DNA of 64,000 nt from Bolinopsis microptera (lineage: Eukaryota; Ctenophora; Tentaculata; Lobata; Bolinopsidae), in contig NC_087083.1 of NCBI RefSeq assembly GCF_026151205.1, positions 13,948,944-14,012,943 on the forward strand. The letters run 5' to 3'. The notes beneath the pieces are model-generated. The model worked only from the letters and a program-made list of their open reading frames with translations. It did not search any database and had not been told where the DNA came from. The position numbers and the translations under genes are program-made. How positions within the stretch are numbered: position 1 is the first letter of the stretch; every line of letters begins with the position of its first letter. This document shows positions 11,232 through 22,690 of this stretch, piece after piece.

Positions 11232-11745
11232 TGAGTTTGGTAACCATATAACCAGTGAAACTAAAGAGTGCACTGACCAGCTGGCTCCCACCTTGCTAAC
11301 AGAGGAACCTGCTATCTCAAACCTTACATTACCAATACACACAGAGAAGAATGAACGAGAGGGACGAATAACTTGGCATGTTAATGAACTGGGAGAGAAA
11401 ATAAAAGGAAAAATATTGGAACCAAAGCACGATTTTCAGCCTTCCGATAAAAAGTCAAAACACTTTGAAACTGTTGGCCCTTGTGACGGAGTATCGAGTA
11501 AGTTGACATGTTCAGGTGATAGGAAGTTAGCTGCTCAGAGTAGAAATGTTTTAAACAATTGTTTGGAAAGTTCAGAAAGTTTACACAATGTAGCCAGAAG
11601 TTCTAAAAGTAATAAATACTTTATGAGCGATCGAACAAGAATTGCATCTTCCGATGCAGTAGCTTTTGTAGATTGGAAGAATAATTTCCAAAAAACTGAA
11701 GTGATGGAGTTTCCGAAATATTCTGGGACGTGGGATTCTGAGTGA
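11131..11745 (+). CDS. C-terminal part of the Ser/Lys-rich gene, in the +1 frame
   Basis: The frame overlaps the end of the previous one in an A-rich stretch and continues 204 codons to a TGA at 11743. After a poly-Lys run, two related motifs appear: VIRYVDEFGNHI and, about 40 residues on, ITWHVNELGEKI. This suggests a degenerate ~12-residue repeat. An ATTAAA at 11765-11770 could be the polyadenylation signal. The switch of frame inside A-runs (CCAAAAAAAG, GAAAAAAAC, GTAAAAAAG) means a one-base indel (mutation or assembly error), a small intron, or slippage. I favour an indel because both sides look equally coding-like. Confidence 0.5.
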   Translation: MSQKKKREKNKKKKVKKKKKKKSIRRVTVIRYVDEFGNHITSETKECTDQLAPTLLTEEPAISNLTLPIHTEKNEREGRITWHVNELGEKIKGKILEPKHDFQPSDKKSKHFETVGPCDGVSSKLTCSGDRKLAAQSRNVLNNCLESSESLHNVARSSKSNKYFMSDRTRIASSDAVAFVDWKNNFQKTEVMEFPKYSGTWDSE

Positions 11746-11770
11746 AATTATATTAAGTAGTATAATTAAA

Positions 11771-12764
11771 ATGAAATGAAATGAAATGGGAGGGGAATGG
11801 ATTTCAACCAACAGAATTAATAAGTTGGTCATCCACTGCCTTCAATGTCAGTTGCTTGACTGCCTTCGACACTATATTTAAATCAGATAACCTACTATTG
11901 TACATTTCTTTGTTTTCAGCATGATAATTTTATGATTTTGACAATCCTAGACGGACAAAATATCATTAACTAGAGAAATATTGCCTCTTCTCAAAAAGGA
12001 ATGTTCAAATTTTCTGTTGCCCAAACAAGTCCGAATTTCCTGCCAAAATTTTTGGTACTCAAATTTACTGAGCTGAAAGTTTTGACACAAAAATTGTTTG
12101 GAACTTAGGTATACAATAATACAAAATTTGAGCATATACTACATATTTGAGAGCTATAGATTTGCAGCAAGAAGTATCTTTGACAGGTAAAAAATGTTGG
12201 CAGAAATACATTTAAAATAAGGCTCTTCGATTTGTCGCGTTTCGAGTTTTAAAACCTTGTTTGCCCACATTTACGGATTATCTACTAATCATACTTATTT
12301 AATAAGTATGAGTGGCAAGGAAATTAACGGCTAAAAAGTAATACATATAGAATATAATACGAACGACCCCTTGTTGTATAGTAACAGCATGCAACCCAGC
12401 TTTATATTTTTATATGTTTTAATTCAACTGAATTTCGCGATCATTCCGGTTAATTGCCGTATAATTTGACGCCATTGCACTTAATTTACAAGTTTAATTG
12501 CAACACTTCCTCTAGATCTAGAGAGCTATTTTCAATTTTGAGCCGTCTTTTTATTTCTGTAATCATGGTAGTTGCACATCTGCTTCTGGGGAAACGCTGC
12601 CAAATTGTATCTTATATCACAGTGCTCAGTGCTGGCTAGCACGACCGTCAGCCTTTATACCCACTATTTGTTATTTGTATTTTCATTTAGACTCATTAGA
12701 AGTCGTTCACCAGGTTTAATTTTAGTTCAAACTATTCTAATTCAATGTTATTGTTAAAGATGTT
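11771..12764. other. Non-coding stretch
   Basis: AT-rich. It has a short ATGAAATGAA repeat near 11771-11786 and a degenerate copy of the GAACGACCCC MITE terminus at about 12336-12370. No gene seen. Confidence 0.4.
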
Positions 12765-12765
12765 A

Positions 12766-15718
12766 CATGTTACATGTTACATGGTAAGGTCTCCTCCTAG
12801 TCGTTGGAGTGGCCTGCATCACACACATCGCGTTGGCGGCGTAACATATGTCTCCACTGTACTCAGTTGGTAGCCAAAGCTTCTGTTGTGTCGTTGTCGA
12901 TGTTTTCAACACCTGTAAACTTAGCAGCATCTTCGAGTACGCAGGACTTCCAGTTCTTACGGGGTCTGCCCCTTGACCTCTTTCCATAATTTGGCTTCCA
13001 GTTCAACAGAAACCTCGGTAGTCTAGAGTCTGGCATTCTAACTACATGTCCATACCAACGTAGCCTGGCAGCACTGATGAAAGTCTCAACTGACTTGATG
13101 CCAGCCCTCCTAAGAACTTCGTCGTTGGTCACATGAAAGAACCACTTAATCCTAAGTATCCTTCTCAAGGAGGTTTGATGGAAAACCTCGAAGCGTTTCA
13201 TCTGCTATTTGGTGGTGTTCCAGACTTCAGCTCCATACAACAAGATGGTGAGAACAGCAGCCCTATAGATCCTGATCTTGGTTGGAGTCTTTATAGTTCT
13301 GCTATTCCAAATGTTCCAGAGCTGATGAAAGGCGCCATTAGCCTTCTGGATACGGACATCCAGGTCTCTGTTGATTGTCCCATCCCCACTGATAGTTGCA
13401 CCCAGGTAGACAAAGTTGCTAACCTGCTCGACGGGTTCACCCTCAACCGACAGCTCAATACAATCATCCTTGATGAAAGGTCGCTGGGAGGCGCACTTGC
13501 TTACAGCCATGCATTGGGTCTTCTTTGTATTTATTCTGAGCCCAGCGTAGGAGCTGTAATGAACTAATAGATCAGTTGATTCCTGTAGGCCTTCCCCTGA
13601 GTTGTCCATAATAGCCATGTCATCAGCATAATCGGTGTCCAGAATGACCTTTTCCTCGACCGTCTTCATCTTTTTCTGCAGCACTGCGCCTTGACTGATG
13701 ATCTTGTTGGTCTCAGCCAGAAATGCAGAAAAGTTTAGGCAGAAATTAAAGACAGGAGGTGCTTGAATGTCACCCTGACCTGTGCCTGAATTAACATCAA
13801 ACCAGTCTGTCAGCTCCCCATTAACCCTCACGGCACTCATGGTACCCCCAAAAAATGACTGAAATATTCTGACATATTTTTCAGGCAGCCCATAGTGTCT
13901 CATACTGCACCAAATAAAGTCCCTTCTGATAGAATCGAACGCTGCCTTGAAATCCACAAAATTAATGTAAAGAGGAATGTTAAACTCAAGACAGTTATGA
14001 ATAATAGTTCGGAGAGAATAAATCTGATCAATGCATGAGCGGTTCTGTCTAAATCCGCACTGATTCTCCCTGAGGAGACACTCCATACCAGCATGTAACC
14101 GCTTAAGAAGAATCATCTGAAAAAGCTTGGATGCTGTAGACCTTAAGGTGATCCCTCTGTTGTTCCCGCAGACTGAAGTGTCTCCTTTCTTCCCAATAAC
14201 AATGATCACACCCTTTAACCAATCTTCAGGAACAGTCTCTTCTTCCCACACTTTCTTGAATAGACACTCTAGTTGATCAACTAGAGCACTCGCACCATAC
14301 TTCAGTTGCTCGTTAGTTATCCCGTCCACTCCTGGGCTTTTGTTGTTCTTAAGCTTTGTCAGGGAATAACTAATCTCGTCTCTGGTGGGTGGTCCATCCG
14401 AACAAGAGAGAGAGTTAAAGTGGGGTTGGGGTGGTACTGTATCAAGGTCGGCAAGGTCGACACTTGATAATGGAGGGTTCAGAAGTTCAGTAAAGTGCTC
14501 CTTCCACCTATCCCTCTGCTGTTGGGGATCCGTGATCTTCCTACCGTCCTTGTCCCGGACACAAGATGCTTGAGGCTTCTTGTTCTTACCAGAGATCTTC
14601 TTGATCTTTGCCCATACCTCACGCTGCTGACCTTTGCTCGCTGCTTCCTCAAAATCAGTAGCTACTCTAACTGCCCAGTTATTGTCGTCTAGCTTGCTGC
14701 TTTTCTTGACTAACTTATTAAGTTTAGAATACTCTGACCTGTTAGCGTCTGAGTTTGGGTCTTTACGCTTAAACTGTGCCCGCTGAATCAATAAATCCTT
14801 GGTATTCCGTGACAGGTGTTGCTCCTTTGCCTTCCGGGGTCTTTTGCCTAGTACCTCCAGTGAGACATCAGTGACGGTCTGACTGAGATTACGCCACATA
14901 TCCTCGAGGTTGACCTCATTATCCAGACTTGCAAATCGGTTTTGAAGAGCCACATTGTACTCTGTAACCGTAGTACTATCCCTCAGGCGCTCAATGGCAG
15001 GCACATTGGGCCTGTTAGCGTTGATCTTTGTCACTGACTGAAGTTTGATTTTCAGCAGTCCTAGAACCAGATAATGATCGGAGCCGATGTCTGCCCCGCG
15101 ACATACCCTAACATCAAAAAGTGACTGACGAAACCGCTTTCCAATGCAGATATGATCTATCTGATTGACGGTGAGCCCGTTGGGGGACCGCCATGTTCCC
15201 TTGTGAATGTTCTTGTGCTCGAAGAGAGTTCCCCCGATGACAAGCTGGTTCGTCGCACAGAAATCCACAAGTCTTGTCCCGTTGTCATTTGATGAGCTAT
15301 GGAGTGATTCCCCACCGATGACCGCTTCACTTCCATATCTGCCTGATGTTACTTTTGCATTAAAATCGCCGAGCAGTAACTTGATATCGTGACGAGGTAG
15401 CCCATCAAATGTATCTGTGAGTGTCCTATAAAACTTATCTTTCTCACTCTCCTCTGCACCCTCAGTTGGAGCATAGGCCACAACAACAGAGATGTTGATT
15501 TGCTTACTATGCAGCCTAGCAGTTAGAACCCGCTCCGATGTGGGAGTGAACGATATCAGGGAGTTTATGATTCGTTTTGAAAGACTGAGACCGACTCCCT
15601 GTCTCTTGATCCCGTCGACTCTACCGGAATGGATGAGTAGACTGCCATTGTCCAGTAGAGTGGTGCCAGATCCAGGCATGTGAGTCTCGGTGATCTCGGT
15701 GTTAAAGATGACAGGAAT
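12766..15718 (-). mobile_element. RTE-like non-LTR retrotransposon, 5'-truncated
   Basis: A minus-strand element with an endonuclease-reverse transcriptase frame and a short 3' tail of three to four CATGTAA units (about 12766-12785). The frame starts part-way into the endonuclease domain: upstream of ITETHMPGSG a stop is reached after about ten codons. The 5' end is therefore lost at about 15718, as usual after incomplete target-primed reverse transcription. No clear target duplication was identified. Confidence 0.85.
12797..15712 (-). pseudogene. RTE-like endonuclease/reverse transcriptase with two stops
   Basis: Endonuclease-exonuclease-phosphatase domain first (TETH, then LLGDFNAKV and a final SDHYLV), next a linker, then reverse transcriptase. 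RT motifs seen: KSPGVDGITNE, FVDFKAAFDSI, GTGQGD and the catalytic TDYADDMAI. The C-terminal region has the LRWYGHVVRMPDSRLP and RGRPRKNW blocks usual in this group. The frame is open from 15712 except for a TAG at 13202-13204 and a TGA at 12860-12862, ending at the TAG at 12797-12799. Both internal stops look like point changes and there is no frameshift, so the copy is fairly young but dead. The clade (RTE/BovB-like) is assigned by motif resemblance. Confidence 0.85.
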
Positions 15719-17337
15719 AAAAAATAGTCATGTTTAGATTTTTTTGAAATTTATCTCAAGTACTTTTAATAAGAGTCTTATACCGAAATACATATAAATA
15801 TACGAAATTTTGTAAAAAAACTCCAAAATCGCTATATTCAGATTTCTCAAGAACTGCATGTTAATACTGAAGTAAAGTAAAACTTCAAGCATCAAGAAGT
15901 GGGTTTTCTGGAAACCCTGTTGTTGATAATGATGTTAGGTTTATGGATAAATTACACTTTCATCTTAGGGTGTAAATGTCCACGGTCGTGCTTGCCAGCA
16001 CTGTGGTGTATGTATTTAGAGATAGACGCTTTGCCTCTCGATTGTAGTTTAAACGTCCGAAAATTTGTAATCAAAATTTGTTCGATGACTCAATATTTAC
16101 AGAGCACACATTCTTTGGAATAAACTCCCTTATTATGAATTAAGGGAAATCTCAAGGCCATCTGTGTTTAAAACTTATAACATCTTCTGACAATTGAACA
16201 ATTTATGTCGTCCTCGTTTCACTCAGGTAAAACAATATGCATATACGTTACTTCTCTACCAATGACCAGGATTCCTAATACCAACCTAAAACCATGATGC
16301 CTTATATCCTAAACTTTCACGATGATCCGACACACAAACTTTGATAACAATAACGAAACAATACTTTACTATCAAGACGAATTATGATTAACCTCGAGCG
16401 GTTTTACAATGCTAAACACCTTTGCACAATTTCACTGTCATTTTACTGATTAGGGATCTGTGCGCATTCCTGGCATTAATCTCACGAATTATATATTTTT
16501 TATTTGTACTCTACAACCCCGTACAAATGCCACAAATCCTTATTCCTTAATCAGTAATTATAATCTTTTGTTATAGGTCCGTGTAGGCCTTACACTGTGC
16601 TTTCAGCAATACTCATAGATAAAGATATTATATATTTTTATAATTGAAAAGTTTTGTTATCTTTAAATTAACTATAATATCTAAATATCAAATTAATAAA
16701 ATATGTAATTAATAAAATATGTTTTATAAATTGTATTTATAATTATGGTACATTGTTATTATATTTATATTTTAGGCTGTAACCTTATTTATAGTCCATT
16801 GGAATAAACATAGCATGCCTTGGTTGCAGCATCGCTTCACTTATAGGTGCATGTAGGGCCCGATGTAATTGCTATGACCAGTTTACTGGTCAACTGGTGT
16901 TTTTGTGTCCCTAATTTTGTTTACACTCGGTCACTTGTCAAGGCATGTAAGGTCATTCGGCGAATTTTCTTTGAAATAAAATGATGTATTTGTAAACATT
17001 TTGAAAGTTTATTCATTAAAAAAATAGAAAAAAAAAGGATGCGCACGCAACTTTCGCCTAAAGTTCGCACGTGCGAAAGGTGCGAATTTTACTCATTCGT
17101 GATTTCGATGAATGTGAAAAGCGAGTGACCGATTTCATTCTCGGCATCACTTTGCATGCAATAGAGAACGGTAATTTAAATTGATATCTGCATTTATTTT
17201 TGTTTTGGAAAAAGGATACACTGGTGACGGTCTAATCTACACAGTTTCTGGTTTTAGTTTGAAAAAATTGTACCATCAATAATTTTTAGAACAAACGCAT
17301 TAATAATTTGCCGTAAAGAAGTTAAAGCAGTTTGTTG
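15719..17337. other. AT-rich non-coding stretch
   Basis: No splice-supported open frame. A very AT-rich section lies at 16620-16790. No tandem array. Confidence 0.4.
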
Positions 17338-17746
17338 AACCCGAAAAAAGGCAAATTCCAGTTTGCTGTAACAGCCAGCTTCCTTACATTTACAACACAC
17401 CCTTCGATGATTGCCGGAGAAACACTAGCCAAAACAAAAGTTTCTTTACCTGCATATTACCATACAGTTACTGTGACTGACAGTAGACTAACAAAGGTCT
17501 AGATGCTTTGTTGGAATGGGTAGAAGGGAAATGTTCCGATATTGTTTACAAAGCCTCAAAAGAGTATAGAGACTATTCTCATACAATTCCAGAAGCCATT
17601 ATAGATGAAATTTCACAGAAAAATTGTGTGAAGATAAGTGTCTCATTTCAACGAAACGATCTGGAGCCTAGACCAACTCTAAGTTATAATAGGACAGAGT
17701 GCCAGCACCTGGTGAAATATCAGACAGGGGAGTGTGGGTCGTTTTA
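17338..17746 (+). pseudogene. Unrecognised coding trace, frameshifted
   Basis: Two adjoining plus-strand frames both look like protein. The first (17338-17501) includes KGKFQFAVTASFLTF and ends SRLTKV and TAG. The second (about 17487-17746) begins GLDALLEWVEGK and ends KYQTGECGSF and TAG. They abut with a one-base shift around 17495-17500, so this may be one decayed reading frame, or an exon starting at the AACAAAG acceptor. No family is recognised. Codon composition is less AT-rich than its surroundings. Confidence 0.3.
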
Positions 17747-18260
17747 GCAGAGCACTAATGATCATGAAAGTTTATAATGAACAAAATTTAAAATAGATAA
17801 CTTTCTTTTTGCTTGTTTCTAACTTTTATACGGTGACTTTAAGTTGCATTACGTACGTGATAAATTTGTAAATCTGTCGTTTGTAACTATAAACGTTGTT
17901 TGTTGTTATATTATATTAAGTTATTTTAGCTTTTATTTGTAGATAATTGTATGGCTGTGCTTTAAATTTAATAGGTTTTACAATTAAAGGGAACTAATAT
18001 ACTGACGAGGAGGACTAATATATATAAAGATATATTCACGCTCTGAATTAACTATTATGTGTATAAGTTTATTGTATTATAATCATATCGCACTTAAAAT
18101 ACCTGATCTTGACACAAGGTCACATAAATGACCTATAGCTGTGTAAGTGGCTCGGATCCTGCAACAAGCGTTAAGTTCCACGTAGTTACCAGTTTCACTT
18201 GAAATCACCCCACCCCACATGGAATAAGTTACAGTGTTCCACCGCAAAGCTGTTTATAAT
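17747..18260. other. Non-coding stretch
   Basis: AT-rich, with no supported feature. Confidence 0.4.
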
Positions 18261-18261
18261 G

Positions 18262-18316
18262 CATAATGCTAGGTATAATGCTAGGTATAATGCTAGGCAT
18301 AATGCTAGGTATAATG
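18262..18316. repeat. 14-bp repeat, unit ATAATGCTAGGT
   Basis: Four to five copies of a unit close to GCTAGGTATAAT. Confidence 0.85.
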
Positions 18317-18389
18317 TGTATAATTACGTGTTCTTACTCATACGTTTAGTTTAATGTCCGCATTATGTTAGCGCGTGAACGGGAAACCT

Positions 18390-18720
18390 AACTTTGTTGT
18401 TCGGATGAGGTCTCCGCCCGGACAAACTACCGGACATTGTGCTGCCTTCCCTGTATGAGAATGGCGATGTCATTGTAGCTGACGTTCCCCCTCTAACTGG
18501 CCGATATATCTATCTCGTGATGTTTAAACTTATAACGGTGAGATGTTAACGCGGGTTACAGGATTAAACCCGCTCATTTGCGGTGGAAGCCACGGACAGT
18601 TTGTGTGGGGACAAGTGCATGATGCTTTTTGGAATGTGTTGGTAGTTAACACCAGGGAGAAACAAAAGAAGGATACAGAAGAAGAGGAGAGATGGTGTTA
18701 CGGTGATGATGCGTATTAGA
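18390..18720 (+). other. Coding-like GC-richer patch, unassigned
   Basis: Locally higher GC and two frames with protein-like composition: one with PDIVLPSLYENGDVIVADV (about 18422-18480) and one with GLNPLICGGSHGQFVWG (about 18563-18620). The second could start at the GGGTTACAG acceptor and ends GDDAY and TAG at 18720. No homology is recognised. This may be an unrecognised pair of exons or a relic. Confidence 0.2.
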
Positions 18721-18763
18721 TACCTTGGTTGGGGGACTGCTCATTGTTTGGGGTGATCATTTT

Positions 18764-18990
18764 CCTGATGCATACTTTACAAAATGAACCACGATAATCC
18801 TGACTAAAACTACTCTTGATTCCTGATCATAACTTTACAAAATGGGAACCACAATAATCCTGACTAAAACTACTCTTATTCCTGATACATAACTTTTACA
18901 AAATGAACCACAATAATCCTGACTAAAACTACTCTTATTCTGATCATACTTTACAAAAATGAACCACAATAATCCAGACTAAAACTCCCA
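18764..18990. repeat. ~60-bp tandem repeat, four copies
   Basis: Four imperfect units, each with ACTTTACAAAATGAACCAC, then AATAATCCTGACTAAAACT, then CCTGAT. They differ by short indels. Confidence 0.9.
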
Positions 18991-21217
18991 TTAATTCTGA
19001 CGCTGCTATTAAGCTTACCAAAAAGTCTGGATGCAATAAATCAAAAGAATATTGCTGATGTTTTAATGTCACGTATCTGTGTTGGATACTTTTACAGTTT
19101 TACGTTATACAATAGTCAGAAAAAATATTAATTTACAGTGAAGCTAAGGCGATTCTTACGGTAACTTTTACATAACTTGACTTTTACCTTAGAGAAATTG
19201 GGTCCAGGACCCATATAGAAGTTCTCACGCCCCTAGATAAAGTTCGGACACGAGTCACGACCTCTACTGGCCTAGCTGATTTCTTAGATTTGAAGTTCAG
19301 TTATTTTCGTTGCTAGTTTAATTTTCTGTCAATAGTTGTGTGTAAAGTGTGCGTAGCAGAGAGGGGAGGGTCTTAAATAATAAATATGGCAAAAGTAATA
19401 TTTGAACGGTACTGTTAATAAAATGCGTACACGTAGTATATCAGACCTGGGGTTTACCAACCTAAGACAGAATATGGGAATGTTTTAACATGCAGTTAAC
19501 AGTGCACAAATTAGGATTACAGTTACACCCACTGGCCAGCACTACACGGTAGTATTGACTCCATAATAATTACAAAATCAGGTACCCGCTATTATACCCG
19601 TACGACGCGCGCGCGCGCCGTCGCCCAATTTTCCTTACAATACTGTGTGAGTATTTTGCTCATATTATTTCAATTCGGCGTTCGCGACAGCCGTTTATTT
19701 GCGACTGGAGAATGTGGATAATTATAGCTTTCAACAGCTATCGTGTTTGAATACTCAACTATAATTAATCACTGCACTCGAAAGCAAGCCGCAAGGCTAC
19801 AGAAAACACAGAGAGCAACCACAGAGACAAATGCATCCCCAATTTACTTACCGGCAGAGGAAATATTTTTTAACTAAAACGAAGAGATAATTCCAGAACC
19901 ACGGCAGTGTAAATGCAACATTGTTGAAATTCAAATGCCTTCAACTACTTTTTTAGCTACGTGGAAGAAAAGATTTATAAAATAAATAGAGGTTCTAAAC
20001 GTGAATAGTTTAAAAAACAACGGCCCCAAGTCTATCTTTAACCCTGAACCAAATAACTAAATATCAAAACTTTATATGAATTTTCTACCAATATCTCTTA
20101 TCATAAACTAAATTACGAAGATAAAGATACCAGATAAAAACCTGGAAAACATCCCCCAATTAATTATAAGAATAAAATCAAGTATTGCTCTTGTATTTTA
20201 ATGATGGTTCTGTTATCTTATTATTTACACTAGATTGCAAGGAAAATGCTATATATAATGTTGTTACTCATTTTTATCAAGCATCGGATAGAAGTAGTTG
20301 CCATATACTTGTGTCTCATTCCTGGAAATTAACTGGATCAATTAAAGAATTAAAGATAATCAGCAACTTTGAAATTCACCGCTTACAAGAATGTTTAATT
20401 AACTATGTACGTGTTGAATTCTAAGTAATCGCCGCAATAATGCATCTCATGATCAAGTCTGCCGTCCAAATATCCCGAAGAAATCCAAAATAGTATTATG
20501 CAAACTATTGTTTGGCCTGAATACCTATCCATTATGCAGACTATTAATAAAAGTTTAACATATCCCGCTATTAAAAAACGGCCGGTATATAAGTATCTTT
20601 ATAAAAACACCTGTATGTTTATGCATGTCTTTATGAGTTTTATTGTAACACCAGTATAATGGCAATTCTCAGCTCAACAATTGCAATATGCCACAAAAGG
20701 TTTAAATAGTTTAACATAACCTCACAAATAATTGTGGTGACAAGAATAATTCGTAATAATATGAATTGTCTGGCAAGTATAACACCGTGGATATTTTGAC
20801 AAACTTTGGCTTTTTTAAAAACGAATTCATTTAAGATAATGAACTGGCGATTGGACGATATCAAATTTTCGTTGAATGCTGGACAACTAAGATTTTTTAA
20901 AGCTAATATTTTTCTCTAATTCAAGTTTAGATCTATAAGTTTAGATCTTTAATCGTAATTATATCGTGTGCAATTTGTAAATTAATTTAAAATTAATTTT
21001 CAAAAATGTCCTAGGGAAACTGCTAAATTTTACTGCGTTTTTGGGGAGAAGATCTTTGTTTACGATAAAAGACAACTGAACGGTTTGCCCCTTTTTTGCC
21101 CTTCAGTTTATCCATGAAACATATTAGTTGTTATTTAAATGATTTTCGGAGAAGTGGCGTATAATAATCTCTTACATTGTCGTATCTACTAAATTATGAA
21201 AATCCCTAAAGTACCAC
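18991..21217. other. AT-rich non-coding stretch, probable intron or 5' region of WDR53-like gene
   Basis: The N-terminal exon or exons of the WDR53-like gene must lie upstream of 21332, but I could not identify one here. A GCGCGCGCGC run is at about 19609-19618. The open frame at 20185-20424 lacks convincing signals. Confidence 0.35.
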
Positions 21218-21329
21218 ATAATTATTCACATAATAACTACATAATTATTCACATAATTACCACATAATTACCACATAATTACTACATAATTACCACATAA
21301 TTATCCACATAATTACCACATAATTACCC
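21218..21329. repeat. 11-12 bp array (CACATAATTAC) abutting a splice acceptor
   Basis: About ten copies of CACATAATTAC or CACATAATTATT. The final unit, CACATAATTACCCAG, itself forms the acceptor of the exon starting at 21332. Confidence 0.9.
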
Positions 21330-21331
21330 AG

Positions 21332-22522
21332 ATGTGTGTGACACATATGCGTATCACGAGGAAGAGATTAACCAAGTAGCTGTAGATGAAAAAGGGCAGT
21401 ACATGGTGAGTTCCACCTTAGTTCCACCGTCCCTTGTAGGAGCCGATCAGATATCCGGCTGAATTCGATCCGGAAATCAAAACCCCAGCCCCAGTCGGTT
21501 TCATAGAAACCGACTGGGCTGGGGTTTTGAAACCGGGTTATATTCCACACCAGTCGTTATCATATTGAGTCACTTTTTGTCACTTTTTGTCACATAACAC
21601 TTGTAACGAGTTATTGTTTGTCCAGGTATCTTGTGACGATGACGGTACAGTGATATGTTTAGACCTCACAAAGTCAGAAGGAAAGAGTGTCAGTAAACAC
21701 ACTTTACACGACAATATATGTGCTTCTGTGCAATGGGTATGTAATGTTTTAGTAAACACACTTTACACGACAATATATGTGCTTCTGTGCAATGGGTATG
21801 TAGTGTCAGTAAACACACTTTACACGACAATATATGTGCTTCTGTGCAATGGGTATGTAGTGTCAGTAAACACACTTTACACGACAATATATGTGCTTCT
21901 GTGCAATGGGTATGTAGTGTTTTAGTTTAGTAGTTACACGACAATATATGTGCTTCTGTGCAATGGGTATGTAGTGTTTTAGTTTAGTAGTTACACGACA
22001 ATATATGTGCTTCTGTGCAATGGGTATGTAGTGTTTAGTAGGGAGCATCGTGGCTCTTGACAGACGAAGTGGAACAAGGCTTATAATTATTAATTGGTGA
22101 AAACTATATGAAAATAATGGACGTTTTGGCACTCATTGGCCTTTCACTAAGATGCAATGGGTATGATAATATCAGTATATTGTTCCTCTTAGTAGCTGAG
22201 AGTTTAATTAGGTGATTCTTTCAAGAAAATTTCTGTTAAAAAAAGAAAGAATCTGAAAGTGAAACTTTAGTTCTACTTTCCTATCATCTCTAGATATTTC
22301 ATAACATAATATGTTGACATTTTATGTCAAGGTCTCAGTAATGTCACACAGTACCTGAATACTGTTTAAATAGAAACTGAAGTACTCTGTTCAAATAATT
22401 AGATAATTAACCACTAATTACTCTCTTGTAATGACAATGTTGCAGGTACCAGGCAGGAGCTCGGAGATAGTGTCAGGTGGTATGGACTGTAAAATACACC
22501 ACAGGTCAGCAACTAACACGTG

Positions 22523-22553
<31 letters not shown>

Positions 22554-22599
22554 ACTTTATGGACTGTAAAATACACCACAGGTCAGCAACTAACACGTG

Positions 22600-22690
<91 letters not shown>

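Noticed and set aside
21690-22132. Repeated Cys/Thr/His open frames on the minus strand
   Set aside because: Antisense readings of the six-fold repeated exon end.
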